From contig JAFWDK010000010.1 of NCBI GenBank assembly GCA_017513085.1, forward strand, positions 62,001 to 126,000: DNA of 64,000 nt, read 5' to 3'. The DNA is from Clostridiales bacterium (lineage in GTDB: Bacteria > Bacillota > Clostridia > Saccharofermentanales > Saccharofermentanaceae). Of the stretch, positions 25,869 to 34,171 are shown piece by piece. The first letter of the stretch is position 1. Each line of letters begins with the position of its first letter. The position numbers and the translations under genes are program-made. The notes under the pieces are model-generated. The model was not told the DNA's origin, ran no database searches, and saw only the letters and a list, made by a program, of their open reading frames with translations.

Positions 25869-26426
25869 ATGAGCGAACATGCACATCCGGAAGAAGAAAA
25901 GAAAGAGATGGCTCTTCTAAAGATCGGAGAACTGGCCAGCCTTGCCGGGGTCTCATCGAAGGCTTTGCGGCTCTATGAAAGTAAAGATATCATCAAGCCG
26001 GTGAAGGTCGATCCGGAGACCGGTTACCGGTTCTACTCCGCGGAGCAGTGCGAGATCGTGGAAGCGCTGGTCGCGCTACAGGATATGGGATTTTCGTTAA
26101 ATGAGATCAGGATGCTTCTGCAGGAACCGGCTTCTACGGAAGACATTCAAGTGCTTTTCGCAAAGAAGAGACAGGCGCTTCAGGAAACGATCTGGAAGGT
26201 TCAGGCCCAGATCGAGGAGGTGGATGCGCTGGAAGGAAGTCTCTTAGGGAAGAAGCCTTGGCCGTCGGAGAAGGCGGATACGGAAGATCCGATGACGGAG
26301 GAATCCTCGCTTTCGAAACCATTCCTAGAAATGAGCGACGACGAACGTGCCTGGTATCTGGCGAAAATGGTCCGCGTGAATCCGCATAATGTCCGTCAGA
26401 TCTTAAGTGAAGCGATCTGGCTGTAA
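25869..26426 (+). CDS. MerR-family transcriptional regulator
   Basis: 185 residues. After a charged 15-residue leader, a MerR winged helix-turn-helix is clear (KIGELASLAGVSSKALRLYE, TGYRFYSAEQ), followed by a coiled dimerisation helix to about residue 130. The effector region is short, with only an acidic tail, so any ligand pocket is small or absent. ATG 25869 follows AGGACAGGAG. It converges with the split ABC operon (11 bases between stops), whose promoter at 29038 has MerR architecture; it is the likely regulator of that operon. Confidence 0.88.
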   Translation: MSEHAHPEEEKKEMALLKIGELASLAGVSSKALRLYESKDIIKPVKVDPETGYRFYSAEQCEIVEALVALQDMGFSLNEIRMLLQEPASTEDIQVLFAKKRQALQETIWKVQAQIEEVDALEGSLLGKKPWPSEKADTEDPMTEESSLSKPFLEMSDDERAWYLAKMVRVNPHNVRQILSEAIWL

Positions 26427-26437
26427 GCCTAGGTGCT

Positions 26438-27412
26438 TCAGGCTTCTGCGTGTCCCTGCTCAAGCACTTCCAGAGCTCGCTCCGCGCCGGCACGGTTATT
26501 CTTCATGTTATTCACGGAGCGGTTGATGACAAAGACACTCTGCATGACGCCCGCCCGGTACTGGGTGATCTTCATGAGCGTGGCAAGGCTGTCGATGGAT
26601 TCGCCCATCATGGTGCCGCCCAATACCAGTAACAGGATATAACCGGATCCGCCGGAAAGGGTATTGAGAAAGTTTGATCTGGCCATCGCCCGGTGTGCCT
26701 TCATATTCTCCTGAAGCATACTCAGGCTCGTATCTTCGACTTTCTTCATGACCAGTTCTTTTCCATCAAAGATCGAGATCGCCTGATGCGCTCTCAGGAT
26801 CGGCTCCGCCCAGTTGGTGTATTCGCCGAACTTCTCCTGGGCGCGCTTCTTGAACTGAGGGATCTTTCTGACCACGACGATGCAGCTCAGAAACATGAAG
26901 GGAACCGTGATCGCAATGGATACGGCGAGTAATGGCAGGTTCAGGAAGGCCAGGACGATGGACGACAGGATCAGATTCACGAGAGCAATGAATAAATGCA
27001 TGAATGTGACAGGCCCCATCATGTAGGCGTGCAGGCGGTCCACATCGTAGTTCATCCGGTTGATCCATTCGCCGCTCGAAAAGCACTGGATATCGGCATA
27101 TTCCGAGGAAATTATATGGGAGAGGAGCTTCTTCCGAAGTCTTGAAAGGAGAAGCAGATTCAGTTTCATGGAGATCGTTGCCCAGATCGTCATGTTATAG
27201 ACGAACAAAAGGAGCGAAAGAAGAAGGAAAAGCCAGAATGTGGGAAGAAGGGAATCCCTCTGCCCCTGCTCCATCAGACGAATAAACCGGGAAATCAGAT
27301 TTGCGGAAAGCACGGTGCTGAGAAAGTCAAAGGGCGCGCGAAGAAGAAGGGATACGATGAACAGACGAAGGACACCGAGTTCGCGCAGAAGATGACACAG
27401 CCTTCTAAACAT
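26438..27412 (-). CDS. ABC exporter membrane domain without ATPase domain
   Basis: 324 residues that cover exactly one six-helix exporter membrane domain and stop where the linker to an ATPase domain would begin (ALEVLEQGH). Conserved coupling-helix region EYTNWAEPILRAHQAI is present. No second ATPase gene follows: the next gene is the convergent MerR. The start overlaps the ATPase gene by 8 bases (ATGTTTAG). With the other membrane subunit at 28069 and the single ATPase at 27405 it forms a split transporter. Confidence 0.8.
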   Translation of the reverse strand: MFRRLCHLLRELGVLRLFIVSLLLRAPFDFLSTVLSANLISRFIRLMEQGQRDSLLPTFWLFLLLSLLLFVYNMTIWATISMKLNLLLLSRLRKKLLSHIISSEYADIQCFSSGEWINRMNYDVDRLHAYMMGPVTFMHLFIALVNLILSSIVLAFLNLPLLAVSIAITVPFMFLSCIVVVRKIPQFKKRAQEKFGEYTNWAEPILRAHQAISIFDGKELVMKKVEDTSLSMLQENMKAHRAMARSNFLNTLSGGSGYILLLVLGGTMMGESIDSLATLMKITQYRAGVMQSVFVINRSVNNMKNNRAGAERALEVLEQGHAEA

Positions 27413-28076
27413 AGAGCGTTCCCCCTTCCATACGAAGAATCCGGTCGTAACCCTTCAGGTATTCGACCTGATGCGTGACATGTACGATGGTAAGATTACG
27501 GGAAGAGTCCGCGGTGCAGGCGTCTAGAGAGGCCATAACAGAAGCGGCTGTGGATGCATCCAGAGATGCTGTGGGTTCATCCAGGAGAAGAAGTGGTGCT
27601 TCCTTGCACATGGCCCGTGCAATCGCCAGACGCTGGGCCTGTCCGCCGGAAAGTTCATCTGCGCGGTCACCGAGATAGGTGTGGATCCCGTCAGGCAGGG
27701 AATCGACCCACTCAAGCAAACTGACCTGTTCCAGTACTTTTCGCACTGAACCTTCGCTATAGTCATGCCCCAGCGTGATATTCTCGAAAATAGTCATCGG
27801 CAGCAGCATCGCCGATTGCATAACGACCGAGACGTTCTTTCGGATATCCGAAGGAACGGATTTTCCGAGAATGTTTACCGAGCCCGAAGAAGGCCGCAGA
27901 AGACCCGCCAGGATCTTGAGAAAAGTGCTTTTGCCGCATCCGCTTTCGCCTACGATGCCGATTCTTTCTCCTTTTTGGATCGTAAGAGAAATATCCTGAA
28001 GGATAGGCTTGGTATCGTAGGAAAAAGAAATGTGGGAAATATCTGCTAGAATCTGCTTCTTATCGGAATTAGACAT
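27405..28076 (-). CDS. ABC transporter ATP-binding subunit
   Basis: 223 residues, a free ATPase domain. Walker A GESGCGKST near 43, Q-loop VVMQSAML, signature LSGGQAQRLAIARAM, Walker B LLLLDEPTASLD with catalytic Glu, and switch His in VHVTHQ: all sites are intact. It overlaps the flanking membrane-domain genes by 8 bases on each side (ATGTCTAA upstream), so the three are translated together. In most related exporters this domain is fused to the membrane domain. Confidence 0.9.
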   Translation of the reverse strand: MSNSDKKQILADISHISFSYDTKPILQDISLTIQKGERIGIVGESGCGKSTFLKILAGLLRPSSGSVNILGKSVPSDIRKNVSVVMQSAMLLPMTIFENITLGHDYSEGSVRKVLEQVSLLEWVDSLPDGIHTYLGDRADELSGGQAQRLAIARAMCKEAPLLLLDEPTASLDASTAASVMASLDACTADSSRNLTIVHVTHQVEYLKGYDRILRMEGGTLYV

Positions 28077-29007
28077 GAGATCCTCCTTCTAAGATGATAT
28101 CGATCCGCTTCAGGTTCGATGTGAAAGTCCGAAAATGTGCAAGGAATGTCGGGGTATTCATGAGAAACCCGGTGACATTATTCTGAAGATTCAGAAATAC
28201 GATAAAAGTTCCAAGTGTGATCGTCCCGGAAATGACCATGTATCCGCCGGTTAAGAAAAGGCAGAGTAAAGGTACTTTGGAGAGAAGACCGGAAATAGAA
28301 TTCAGCACCGCATGAAGCTGATCATCTTTCCGGAAACTCTTCCCCCACGCCTCCATATCCTGATCGTATTTTTCTTCTAGAAAAGCACCTGCGTCGAAAA
28401 CCGAGATGACCGGGTGATTCGTGACTGCGCTGAAGACCGTGCGGTTCATGCGGCGCTTAGCGGCAAGCGTGGCTTTCGTGATCTTGGCAAGTTTAGATCC
28501 GGAGAAAGCAACGTAGATCAGGATCAGAAGAGTCGGGAGCAGAAATGCCAGGGAAAGAAGTACATTTTCGATAAAGAGAAATACCAGTACCAGAATACAG
28601 GTGATGAGCATGCTGATATTAAAGAAGAAAGAATTGCTGAAAAAGTCAGAAGACAGCGCCAGCTCACCCTGCACAGTGGACATGGCCTGATCAGCGGATA
28701 TCGTTGCGCCCTTCGGGCTTTCAAGGAGATATCGCATGTATCCCATGCGAAGTGTATGGGAAGCTTTCTCGGCAGTATAGTTTCCTACCATCTGATCGAG
28801 GTAATTGAGACTGGCTAAAGCCAGGATCAGAAGAAGCAGAAGAAGGACAAGTTCCGGAATGATCCCGTTTTCATCCACGATCCGATTGACCAGGATCCCA
28901 ACAAAATGGGCATAGACGAGCTGGGCAACATTCACCAGCAACGATATAAACAGAGCAAATGTGACCCAGATCCGATTTGCCTTAAGTATCCTTCCGAGAA
29001 CGCTCAT
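28069..29007 (-). CDS. ABC exporter membrane domain, first gene of the split exporter
   Basis: 312 residues with six hydrophobic helices and the exporter coupling region (MNRTVFSAVTNHPVISVFDA). It ends at RIDIILEGG, just where a fused ATPase would begin; that domain is the next gene, 8 bases overlapped. GGAGGT precedes the start on the minus strand. It is driven by the 19-bp-spaced MerR-type promoter at 29038-29068, which suggests inducible drug or peptide export. Confidence 0.83.
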   Translation of the reverse strand: MSVLGRILKANRIWVTFALFISLLVNVAQLVYAHFVGILVNRIVDENGIIPELVLLLLLLILALASLNYLDQMVGNYTAEKASHTLRMGYMRYLLESPKGATISADQAMSTVQGELALSSDFFSNSFFFNISMLITCILVLVFLFIENVLLSLAFLLPTLLILIYVAFSGSKLAKITKATLAAKRRMNRTVFSAVTNHPVISVFDAGAFLEEKYDQDMEAWGKSFRKDDQLHAVLNSISGLLSKVPLLCLFLTGGYMVISGTITLGTFIVFLNLQNNVTGFLMNTPTFLAHFRTFTSNLKRIDIILEGGSHV

Positions 29008-29037
29008 ACCATGACCTCCTTAACACTATCTGGCTCA

Positions 29038-29068
29038 ATCGTAAACCTTGTCCCAAGGACAAAGTCAA
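29038..29068 (-). promoter_or_regulatory. MerR-type promoter of the split ABC exporter
   Basis: Minus strand: -35 TTGACT (29063-29068), 19-base spacer (29044-29062) and -10 TACGAT (29038-29043). The spacer holds a perfect 6-3-6 dyad, TTGTCC-TTG-GGACAA. Spacing and dyad placement match MerR-activated promoters, and it shares the CCTTGGG core with the site at 4406-4436. Confidence 0.75.
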
Positions 29069-29139
29069 GAGAAGATGGTGTGAAAAAAATTCATTATTCC
29101 GAGAAAGCGAAGCCTACCAGAGGAAGTTTGACTCTTATG

Positions 29140-29148
29140 TGCTATAAT
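29140..29148 (+). promoter_or_regulatory. Extended -10 promoter of the TIR gene
   Basis: TGCTATAAT is a perfect extended -10 element, 55 bases before ATG 29204. It is back to back with the MerR-type promoter of the ABC operon. Confidence 0.55.
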
Positions 29149-29203
29149 CGAACTGAGGTTGCGTAGACGTTGAAAGGATTTTCAGATAAACAGGGGTAGT
29201 AAA

Positions 29204-30334
29204 ATGAACGTAGAAGCACTAAATTGTCAGTGTTGCGGAGCAGCTCTGAAAATTGGAAATTCCGTATGTACATGTGAGTATTGTGGTACCACCAATATTG
29301 TGAGCGGCAGTACCGGCAAGTATATAGATCTTCTTAACAGAGCCAATAAACTCAGACAGCAGTGTGAGTTTGACAGAGCTTTCAGGGTGTATGACGAGAT
29401 CCTTGCCGAGAATGGATCCTATGTGGATGTTCTGTGGGCCCAGACTCTTTGTGAGTATGGAATAGAGTATGTTCAGGATCCCGTATCCGGAAGATACATG
29501 CCTACGCTTCACAGGATCAAGGATGAAAGTATATTAAATTCCGAGTCTTTCAATGAAGCACTCGGTAAGGCTGATGATGCGCAGAAGGAAGAGTTGAAAA
29601 ACGCGGCGATGGAGATTGCCAAGATTCAGGAAGATTATCTGAACATTGCTGCGGGGGAGAAGCCTTATGATGTTTTCATTTGTTATAAGGAAACCGATGA
29701 AGAGACCGGCGAGCGTACAGCAGACAGCGATATCGCATTTAAACTCTACGAGAAACTTGCCCGCTACGGATTAAAGGTCTTCTTTTCCAGAGTCACACTT
29801 CAGGATAAGCTGGGTGTAAACTATGAGCCTTATATTTTTGCAGCATTAAAGAGTGCCACCGTCATGGCGGTTATAGGCACAAAGGCCGAGTATTTTAGTG
29901 CCGTATGGGTCAGGAATGAATGGGCAAGATTTTATAAACTCAAAGAATTAAACGACAGAAAACTGATGCTCTTTGCCTGCAATGATATCGAAGATCTTCC
30001 ACCCGTATTCAGACAGAAGCAGGCGCAGCTGCTTACGGAATCCGATGCCGTTGAAAACATGGCGGAGAATATCAGAGATTACGTACTTAAGATAAAAGGT
30101 GAAAACAAAGAATTGGTTCAGGCCAGGTGCCCCAATTGTTATAAAGTGATTACTGCGGATCCTTCCATGCAGGCTGCCATTTGTCCCCAGTGTAAGAAGC
30201 CTTTTGTCGTTGCGGATGCGGTGGTAATGTCTGATCTTCTTAACAAAAAAAGAATTAAATGTCCTTTTTGCGGAAGAGAGCAGGAACGTAACAGATTCGG
30301 ATGTATTTTCTGCCATAAGAAAATTCCTGTGTGA
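29204..30334 (+). CDS. TIR-domain protein flanked by zinc ribbons
   Basis: 376 residues. An N-terminal zinc ribbon (CxxC at 8-11 and 24-27) is followed by a helical TPR-like region (about 35-145). A TIR domain runs from about 153 to 270: opening YDVFICYKETD, then GLKVFFSRVTLQDKLG, and YFSAVWVRNEWARF, where the Glu matches the catalytic Glu position of TIR NADases. Two more ribbons end the protein (CPNC/CPQC and CPFC/CIFC). Bacterial TIR proteins often hydrolyse NAD+ in phage defence or act as scaffolds. No partner gene (Thoeris-like or STING/CBASS) is next to it, so its role is open. Confidence 0.82.
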   Translation: MNVEALNCQCCGAALKIGNSVCTCEYCGTTNIVSGSTGKYIDLLNRANKLRQQCEFDRAFRVYDEILAENGSYVDVLWAQTLCEYGIEYVQDPVSGRYMPTLHRIKDESILNSESFNEALGKADDAQKEELKNAAMEIAKIQEDYLNIAAGEKPYDVFICYKETDEETGERTADSDIAFKLYEKLARYGLKVFFSRVTLQDKLGVNYEPYIFAALKSATVMAVIGTKAEYFSAVWVRNEWARFYKLKELNDRKLMLFACNDIEDLPPVFRQKQAQLLTESDAVENMAENIRDYVLKIKGENKELVQARCPNCYKVITADPSMQAAICPQCKKPFVVADAVVMSDLLNKKRIKCPFCGREQERNRFGCIFCHKKIPV

Positions 30335-30377
30335 GAAAGGGAATATACTACCGGTATCTTTGGGAAATCACTGCCAA

Positions 30378-30386
30378 TGGTATAAT
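30378..30386 (+). promoter_or_regulatory. Extended -10 promoter before the phosphotransferase
   Basis: TGGTATAAT, a perfect extended -10, lies inside what would be the first codons of a longer reading of the downstream gene. This argues for a start downstream of it. Confidence 0.55.
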
Positions 30387-30416
30387 CTAGATAATAAATT
30401 GAATGAACCGGAAGGA

Positions 30417-31406
30417 GTGATTCCCACAGATATTCTTGATACCGCACTTCAACTTTATTTTCAGCCGCCCTGTGTTTTTAACATGATACCGGGGCATGAT
30501 GGTGGACGCAATCTGGCTTTCCTTGTAAAAAAGGACGATGAGAAATATGTTCTTCGTCTCTCTTCGATGGATGACCGTCGGGAGGAAGATTTTCTCGCAG
30601 AAGCAGAGTTTATCCACTATCTGGCGCAGCATGGCGCGCCGGTTGCTGATGTGATCCCCTCAGTCAACGGGAAACTTGTGGAAGTAGTGACTTCGTCCCC
30701 CAAGCCCGTTTGCGCTTGCCTTTTTGAGTATGCCAAGGGGAAGCTTCTTTGTGAGAATCAGTACCGTTACCGGGAAGGAGTGCCGATCGAAGAATATTTC
30801 TATAATACGGGAAAAGCACTTGGCGCGATCCATCGTCTTTCCAAACAATATGAGCCATCTCATCGAAGGATGGATTATTCGGACAAGTATAACAAAGAGT
30901 ATATCGATCAGCTGATCCCGGATAAATACAAGGATCTGAAGCAGGCGATCTATCGTAGACTGGATATGTTCGCTGAATTACCGCGTGAGGCAGAGGATTA
31001 CGGACTTGTTCACTTTGATTTCAGTGACGGGAACTATCACATAGACTTCAGTACAGGGGATATCACGGTGTTCGACTTTGATAACTCTCTTTATTGCTGG
31101 TACATGTTCGATCTTGCCAATCTCTGGATCCATGGCGAAGGCTGGTGCCGCTTCATCCGCAAAAAAGAGGATAAGAAGGCATATTGGCAGCACTACTTCG
31201 ATACGGTCCTGGAAGGATATAGAAGCGAGACGGACGTTTCCGAGGATCTTCTTTCGAAGCTCCCTCTGTTTATTGATATGGTTCTGATCGAGAATATCGT
31301 AGATGAGTTCGAGTGCTGTGAAAGAGAAGGTGAGAAACTTGATTTCAAAGACATCAAGACCAAGGCAAAATGTCTGATCAAAGACCTTCCCTACTTCGGA
31401 GAATAG
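30417..31406 (+). CDS. APH-family phosphotransferase
   Basis: About 329 residues from GTG 30417. The frame is open back to 30360, but a promoter lies in that part, so those codons are unlikely to be translated; the GAAGGAG next to the GTG makes the exact start uncertain. Catalytic loop VHFDFSDGNYHID (Asp and Asn kept) and metal-binding VFDFDN are clear. The layout resembles Ser/Thr/homoserine-kinase-like RdoA proteins of the APH fold. Substrate unknown. Confidence 0.78.
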   Translation: MIPTDILDTALQLYFQPPCVFNMIPGHDGGRNLAFLVKKDDEKYVLRLSSMDDRREEDFLAEAEFIHYLAQHGAPVADVIPSVNGKLVEVVTSSPKPVCACLFEYAKGKLLCENQYRYREGVPIEEYFYNTGKALGAIHRLSKQYEPSHRRMDYSDKYNKEYIDQLIPDKYKDLKQAIYRRLDMFAELPREAEDYGLVHFDFSDGNYHIDFSTGDITVFDFDNSLYCWYMFDLANLWIHGEGWCRFIRKKEDKKAYWQHYFDTVLEGYRSETDVSEDLLSKLPLFIDMVLIENIVDEFECCEREGEKLDFKDIKTKAKCLIKDLPYFGE

Positions 31407-31429
31407 TCTTACGTAACGGAGAGTTAAAA

Positions 31430-32191
31430 ATGGTAGGTATATATTTTAGCGGGACAGGCAATTCGAAATATGCTGTGGAGCTGTTTTGCAGCGAGTACAA
31501 CAAAGATTCCCGTGCATATTCGATCGAGGATGATGAGGCATTAACAGCTATAAAGGAGTCGGACCTTATCGTCTTTGCCTATCCGGTTCAGTTCAGTACG
31601 ATTCCCAAGATTTTGCGGGACTTTATTACGGATCACAAAGCGCTGTGGATGAATAAGAAGGTTTTCCTGATTGCGACGATGGGGCTTTTCAGCGGGGATG
31701 GCGCAGGAATACTCGGACGACTTTTGAAAAAGCATGGAGCGAAACCAGTTGGTGGACTTCATCTTAAAATGCCGGACAGTATAGCTGATGAAAAAGCACT
31801 GAAACGTCCGCTTCAGAAGAATAAGGAACTTGTAAAGCAGGCAGAACAGAAGATAAAGGAATCCGTGAATCGTTTGAAAGCCGGGAGTCCCACGAAGGAA
31901 GGGATGGGACCGCTTTACAGACTGGCTGGTTTCTTCGGACAGAGAGCGTACTTCGGACATAAGACCAAAGCGTATTCCTCCAAGCTTAAGGTGGATACGG
32001 ATTCGTGTATCGGATGCGGGATATGCGAAAAGGTATGTCCGATGGGGAATATGGCAATTAAGGATAAAAAAGCAGTTTCAAGTGACCGGTGCACCATGTG
32101 CTATCGCTGTATCAACATATGTCCCAAGCAGGCACTTACCCTTCTTGGGAAAAGAGTAGTGGAACAGTGCGGAATTGAAAAATACAGGTGA
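31430..32191 (+). CDS. EFR1-type flavodoxin-ferredoxin fusion protein
   Basis: 253 residues from ATG 31430 (GGAGAG upstream). The N-terminus has a flavodoxin-like FMN loop (YFSGTGNSKYAV) and FAYPVQFSTIPKIL. The C-terminus carries two 4Fe-4S clusters: CIGCGICEKVCPMGN and CTMCYRCINICPKQA. It is an electron carrier or low-potential oxidoreductase in the cytosol, a family (EFR1) common in anaerobic Firmicutes. The partner enzyme is not evident nearby. Confidence 0.88.
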   Translation: MVGIYFSGTGNSKYAVELFCSEYNKDSRAYSIEDDEALTAIKESDLIVFAYPVQFSTIPKILRDFITDHKALWMNKKVFLIATMGLFSGDGAGILGRLLKKHGAKPVGGLHLKMPDSIADEKALKRPLQKNKELVKQAEQKIKESVNRLKAGSPTKEGMGPLYRLAGFFGQRAYFGHKTKAYSSKLKVDTDSCIGCGICEKVCPMGNMAIKDKKAVSSDRCTMCYRCINICPKQALTLLGKRVVEQCGIEKYR

Positions 32192-32201
32192 GGAAATTTT
32201 A

Positions 32202-32297
32202 ATGATTTATCTTGAAACAGACAGACTTATTCTTCGTGTGGAATACAGACTTCTTAAGTCTGTATGGATGGGCCGATCCTCCGCTTTCAGGAGATAG
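32202..32297 (+). pseudogene. N-terminal stub of a RimJ/RimL-type acetyltransferase
   Basis: ATG 32202, preceded by GAGGAAA, opens with MIYLETDRLILR, the diagnostic start of RimJ/RimL acetyltransferases. After 12 residues the similarity ends and the frame stops at 32295-32297. The remaining ~160 codons are missing. The break coincides with a perfect 8-base hairpin, ACAGACTT-CTT-AAGTCTGT (32245-32263), which may mark a deletion junction. The next gene uses a ribosome site in the end of this stub. Confidence 0.6.
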
Positions 32298-32300
32298 AAT

Positions 32301-33176
32301 ATGGAATTGATTAGTGATTACATGATGGATGATACATACCGTCATATGTTGAATGAATTAACCAGAAACACTTTCGGATTTGATTTTGAAAGTTGGGTGA
32401 CGAATGGATATTTTGAAGGAGACTATATCCCGTATTCTTTCATGGATGAAGGAAGAATCGTATCCAATGTGTCTGCGAATCGAATGAAGCTTATGCAAAA
32501 CGGTTCCGTGAAATACTATGTACAGATCGGAACTGTTATGACAGATGAAAGCTATCGAGGACAGGGCCTCGCAGCGAAACTGATAAAGCGTGTCATAAAT
32601 GAATATGAACAAGAATGTGATGGCATTTACTTGTTCAGTAATTTGAGCGCGTTAGGTTTTTATCAGAAGATGGGTTTTAAGGTTGAAAACCAGTACAGAT
32701 ACTATGTAAAAGATGAGTACTGTCATTCTGATAAATCAAAAGATGGATTTAAGCCAATAAAGGATTTGGATGATGATATAAAGAAGAAATACTTAGATTA
32801 TGTCCGTAACAGCGCATATCAATCTTCTTTTGAGCAGATCAATAAGTATGGCTTACAGATGTTTTATACTGCCGGCATGGATAATGTGTATTACGCCGAT
32901 GATATCGACAGTTTTATTGTGATGGAACAAGATGGGTGTGCTGTATTAGAATCAGTACTGTGCAAGGAAAAAGTGGCACTCGCAGATGTTGTACAACGCA
33001 TTGATCTGGAGAGTCGTAAATGCAGACTAGGGTTTACTCCGCATGAGTCAGATAAGAAAATATGCATTTCTGAAGTATATAATGGTGGAGATGACTACAG
33101 GCTTTTCTACAGAGGAAAAGAACTTGAAGCTATTGAACAGGACAGGTTTTATTTTCCGGATCTGTCACATGCGTAA
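32301..33176 (+). CDS. GNAT acetyltransferase with C-terminal extension
   Basis: 291 residues. A GNAT domain covers about residues 1-140: motif A MTDESYRGQGLAAKLIKRV and the late GFYQKMGFKVENQYRY. A second domain of about 150 residues follows, without a recognisable acetyl-CoA motif, possibly a degenerate GNAT or sterol-carrier-like fold as in Eis-type proteins. AGGAGA precedes ATG 32301. The gene is more A/T-rich than its left-hand neighbours. Confidence 0.82.
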   Translation: MELISDYMMDDTYRHMLNELTRNTFGFDFESWVTNGYFEGDYIPYSFMDEGRIVSNVSANRMKLMQNGSVKYYVQIGTVMTDESYRGQGLAAKLIKRVINEYEQECDGIYLFSNLSALGFYQKMGFKVENQYRYYVKDEYCHSDKSKDGFKPIKDLDDDIKKKYLDYVRNSAYQSSFEQINKYGLQMFYTAGMDNVYYADDIDSFIVMEQDGCAVLESVLCKEKVALADVVQRIDLESRKCRLGFTPHESDKKICISEVYNGGDDYRLFYRGKELEAIEQDRFYFPDLSHA

Positions 33177-33197
33177 ACGGAAAATGAGGAATGAACG

Positions 33198-33959
33198 ATG
33201 TTGCTTGAAGAATTTGACAGAGAAACAAGAGCTATAATTGATCCGGACATGTGTGCGGAAAGAATGGAGGACTTCCCTGAAGTTACGATATCCTGCTTTT
33301 CATGGAAGCTGTTTGAAAGTGTTCTTGCTACATTTGATGCCCGGAAAATCGCGGATGTTCATTCTGCTACGGGTCTCAATCCGGTATATGAAGTCGAGTA
33401 TAAGGGAAAGCGGTTTACGTTGTATCATTCGTTGGTCGGCGAACCGATATGTGTTGCCCAGTATGAAGATTTGATAGCAATGGGTAGTAAACGTCTCATA
33501 CTGCTCGGTAACTGCGGTGTTTTAGATAAAACCATTGAAGATTGCGGGATCATCATTCCGACTGCTGCATTGCGGGATGAGGGGACAAGCTATCACTATG
33601 CTGAGCCTGGTGATGTGATAGAAGTAAACAAGAAATACAGAGATACGTTTAAGACGGTCTTAAAAGAGTGTGGTTATTCTTATGTGGAAGGAATTACATG
33701 GACAACGGATGCCTGCTATCGTGAGACAAGAGAAAAAGTAAACCGCAGAAAGAAACAGGGAGCAATCTGTGTCGAGATGGAATGTGCAGGCATGCAGGCG
33801 GTATGCGATTTCAGAGGAACGGAATTCTTCCAGTTCTTTTACGCAGGAGACAACCTCGACCATTCCACATGGGATCCGAGAAGTCTCTCGAATGGATCGC
33901 GTCTCAATGATAAGACGAAAATAATGTTCCTGGCGTTTGAACTGGGGCTGAGAATATGA
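33198..33959 (+). CDS. Nucleoside phosphorylase-family protein
   Basis: 253 residues. The phosphorylase-1 fold shows ISCFSWKLFE, RLILLGNCGVLD (phosphate/ribose region) and VEMECAGMQAVC, which holds the conserved Glu that binds the ribose. Members split purine or pyrimidine nucleosides with phosphate. The N-terminal ~30 residues are an extra segment. Base specificity cannot be judged. Start ATG 33198 follows AATGAGGAATG. Confidence 0.82.
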   Translation: MLLEEFDRETRAIIDPDMCAERMEDFPEVTISCFSWKLFESVLATFDARKIADVHSATGLNPVYEVEYKGKRFTLYHSLVGEPICVAQYEDLIAMGSKRLILLGNCGVLDKTIEDCGIIIPTAALRDEGTSYHYAEPGDVIEVNKKYRDTFKTVLKECGYSYVEGITWTTDACYRETREKVNRRKKQGAICVEMECAGMQAVCDFRGTEFFQFFYAGDNLDHSTWDPRSLSNGSRLNDKTKIMFLAFELGLRI

Positions 33960-33984
33960 CGATCTGGGAGAGTTTGAGGAATAT

Positions 33985-34116
33985 ATGGAATTAATGAAAC
34001 TGGATAATGATTTCTCCGTTTGCAAGGTTGCGTCGATTGCAGACATTGATATGACAGCGGACTTTTTCTTCATTGGCAAAACAGATGAATAATTGTCTTT
34101 GGTTTGTAATACTGGC
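33985..34116 (+). pseudogene. ACT-domain protein remnant with nonsense codon
   Basis: ATG 33985, preceded by GAGGAAT, encodes MELMKLDNDFSVCKV, DIDMTADFFFIGKTDE and then TAA at 34090-34092. In the same frame after the stop the sequence goes on as LSLVCNT, exactly as the family reads (GKTDEE-SLVC), so GAA has become TAA. After about 34113 the similarity ends and the promoter region of the next gene begins; the ACT domain proper is gone. Confidence 0.6.
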
Positions 34117-34171
34117 CGCAGAAGGATATACGATAGTATAAAATCATATTAGAACTAAAAAGGAGAGCAAT

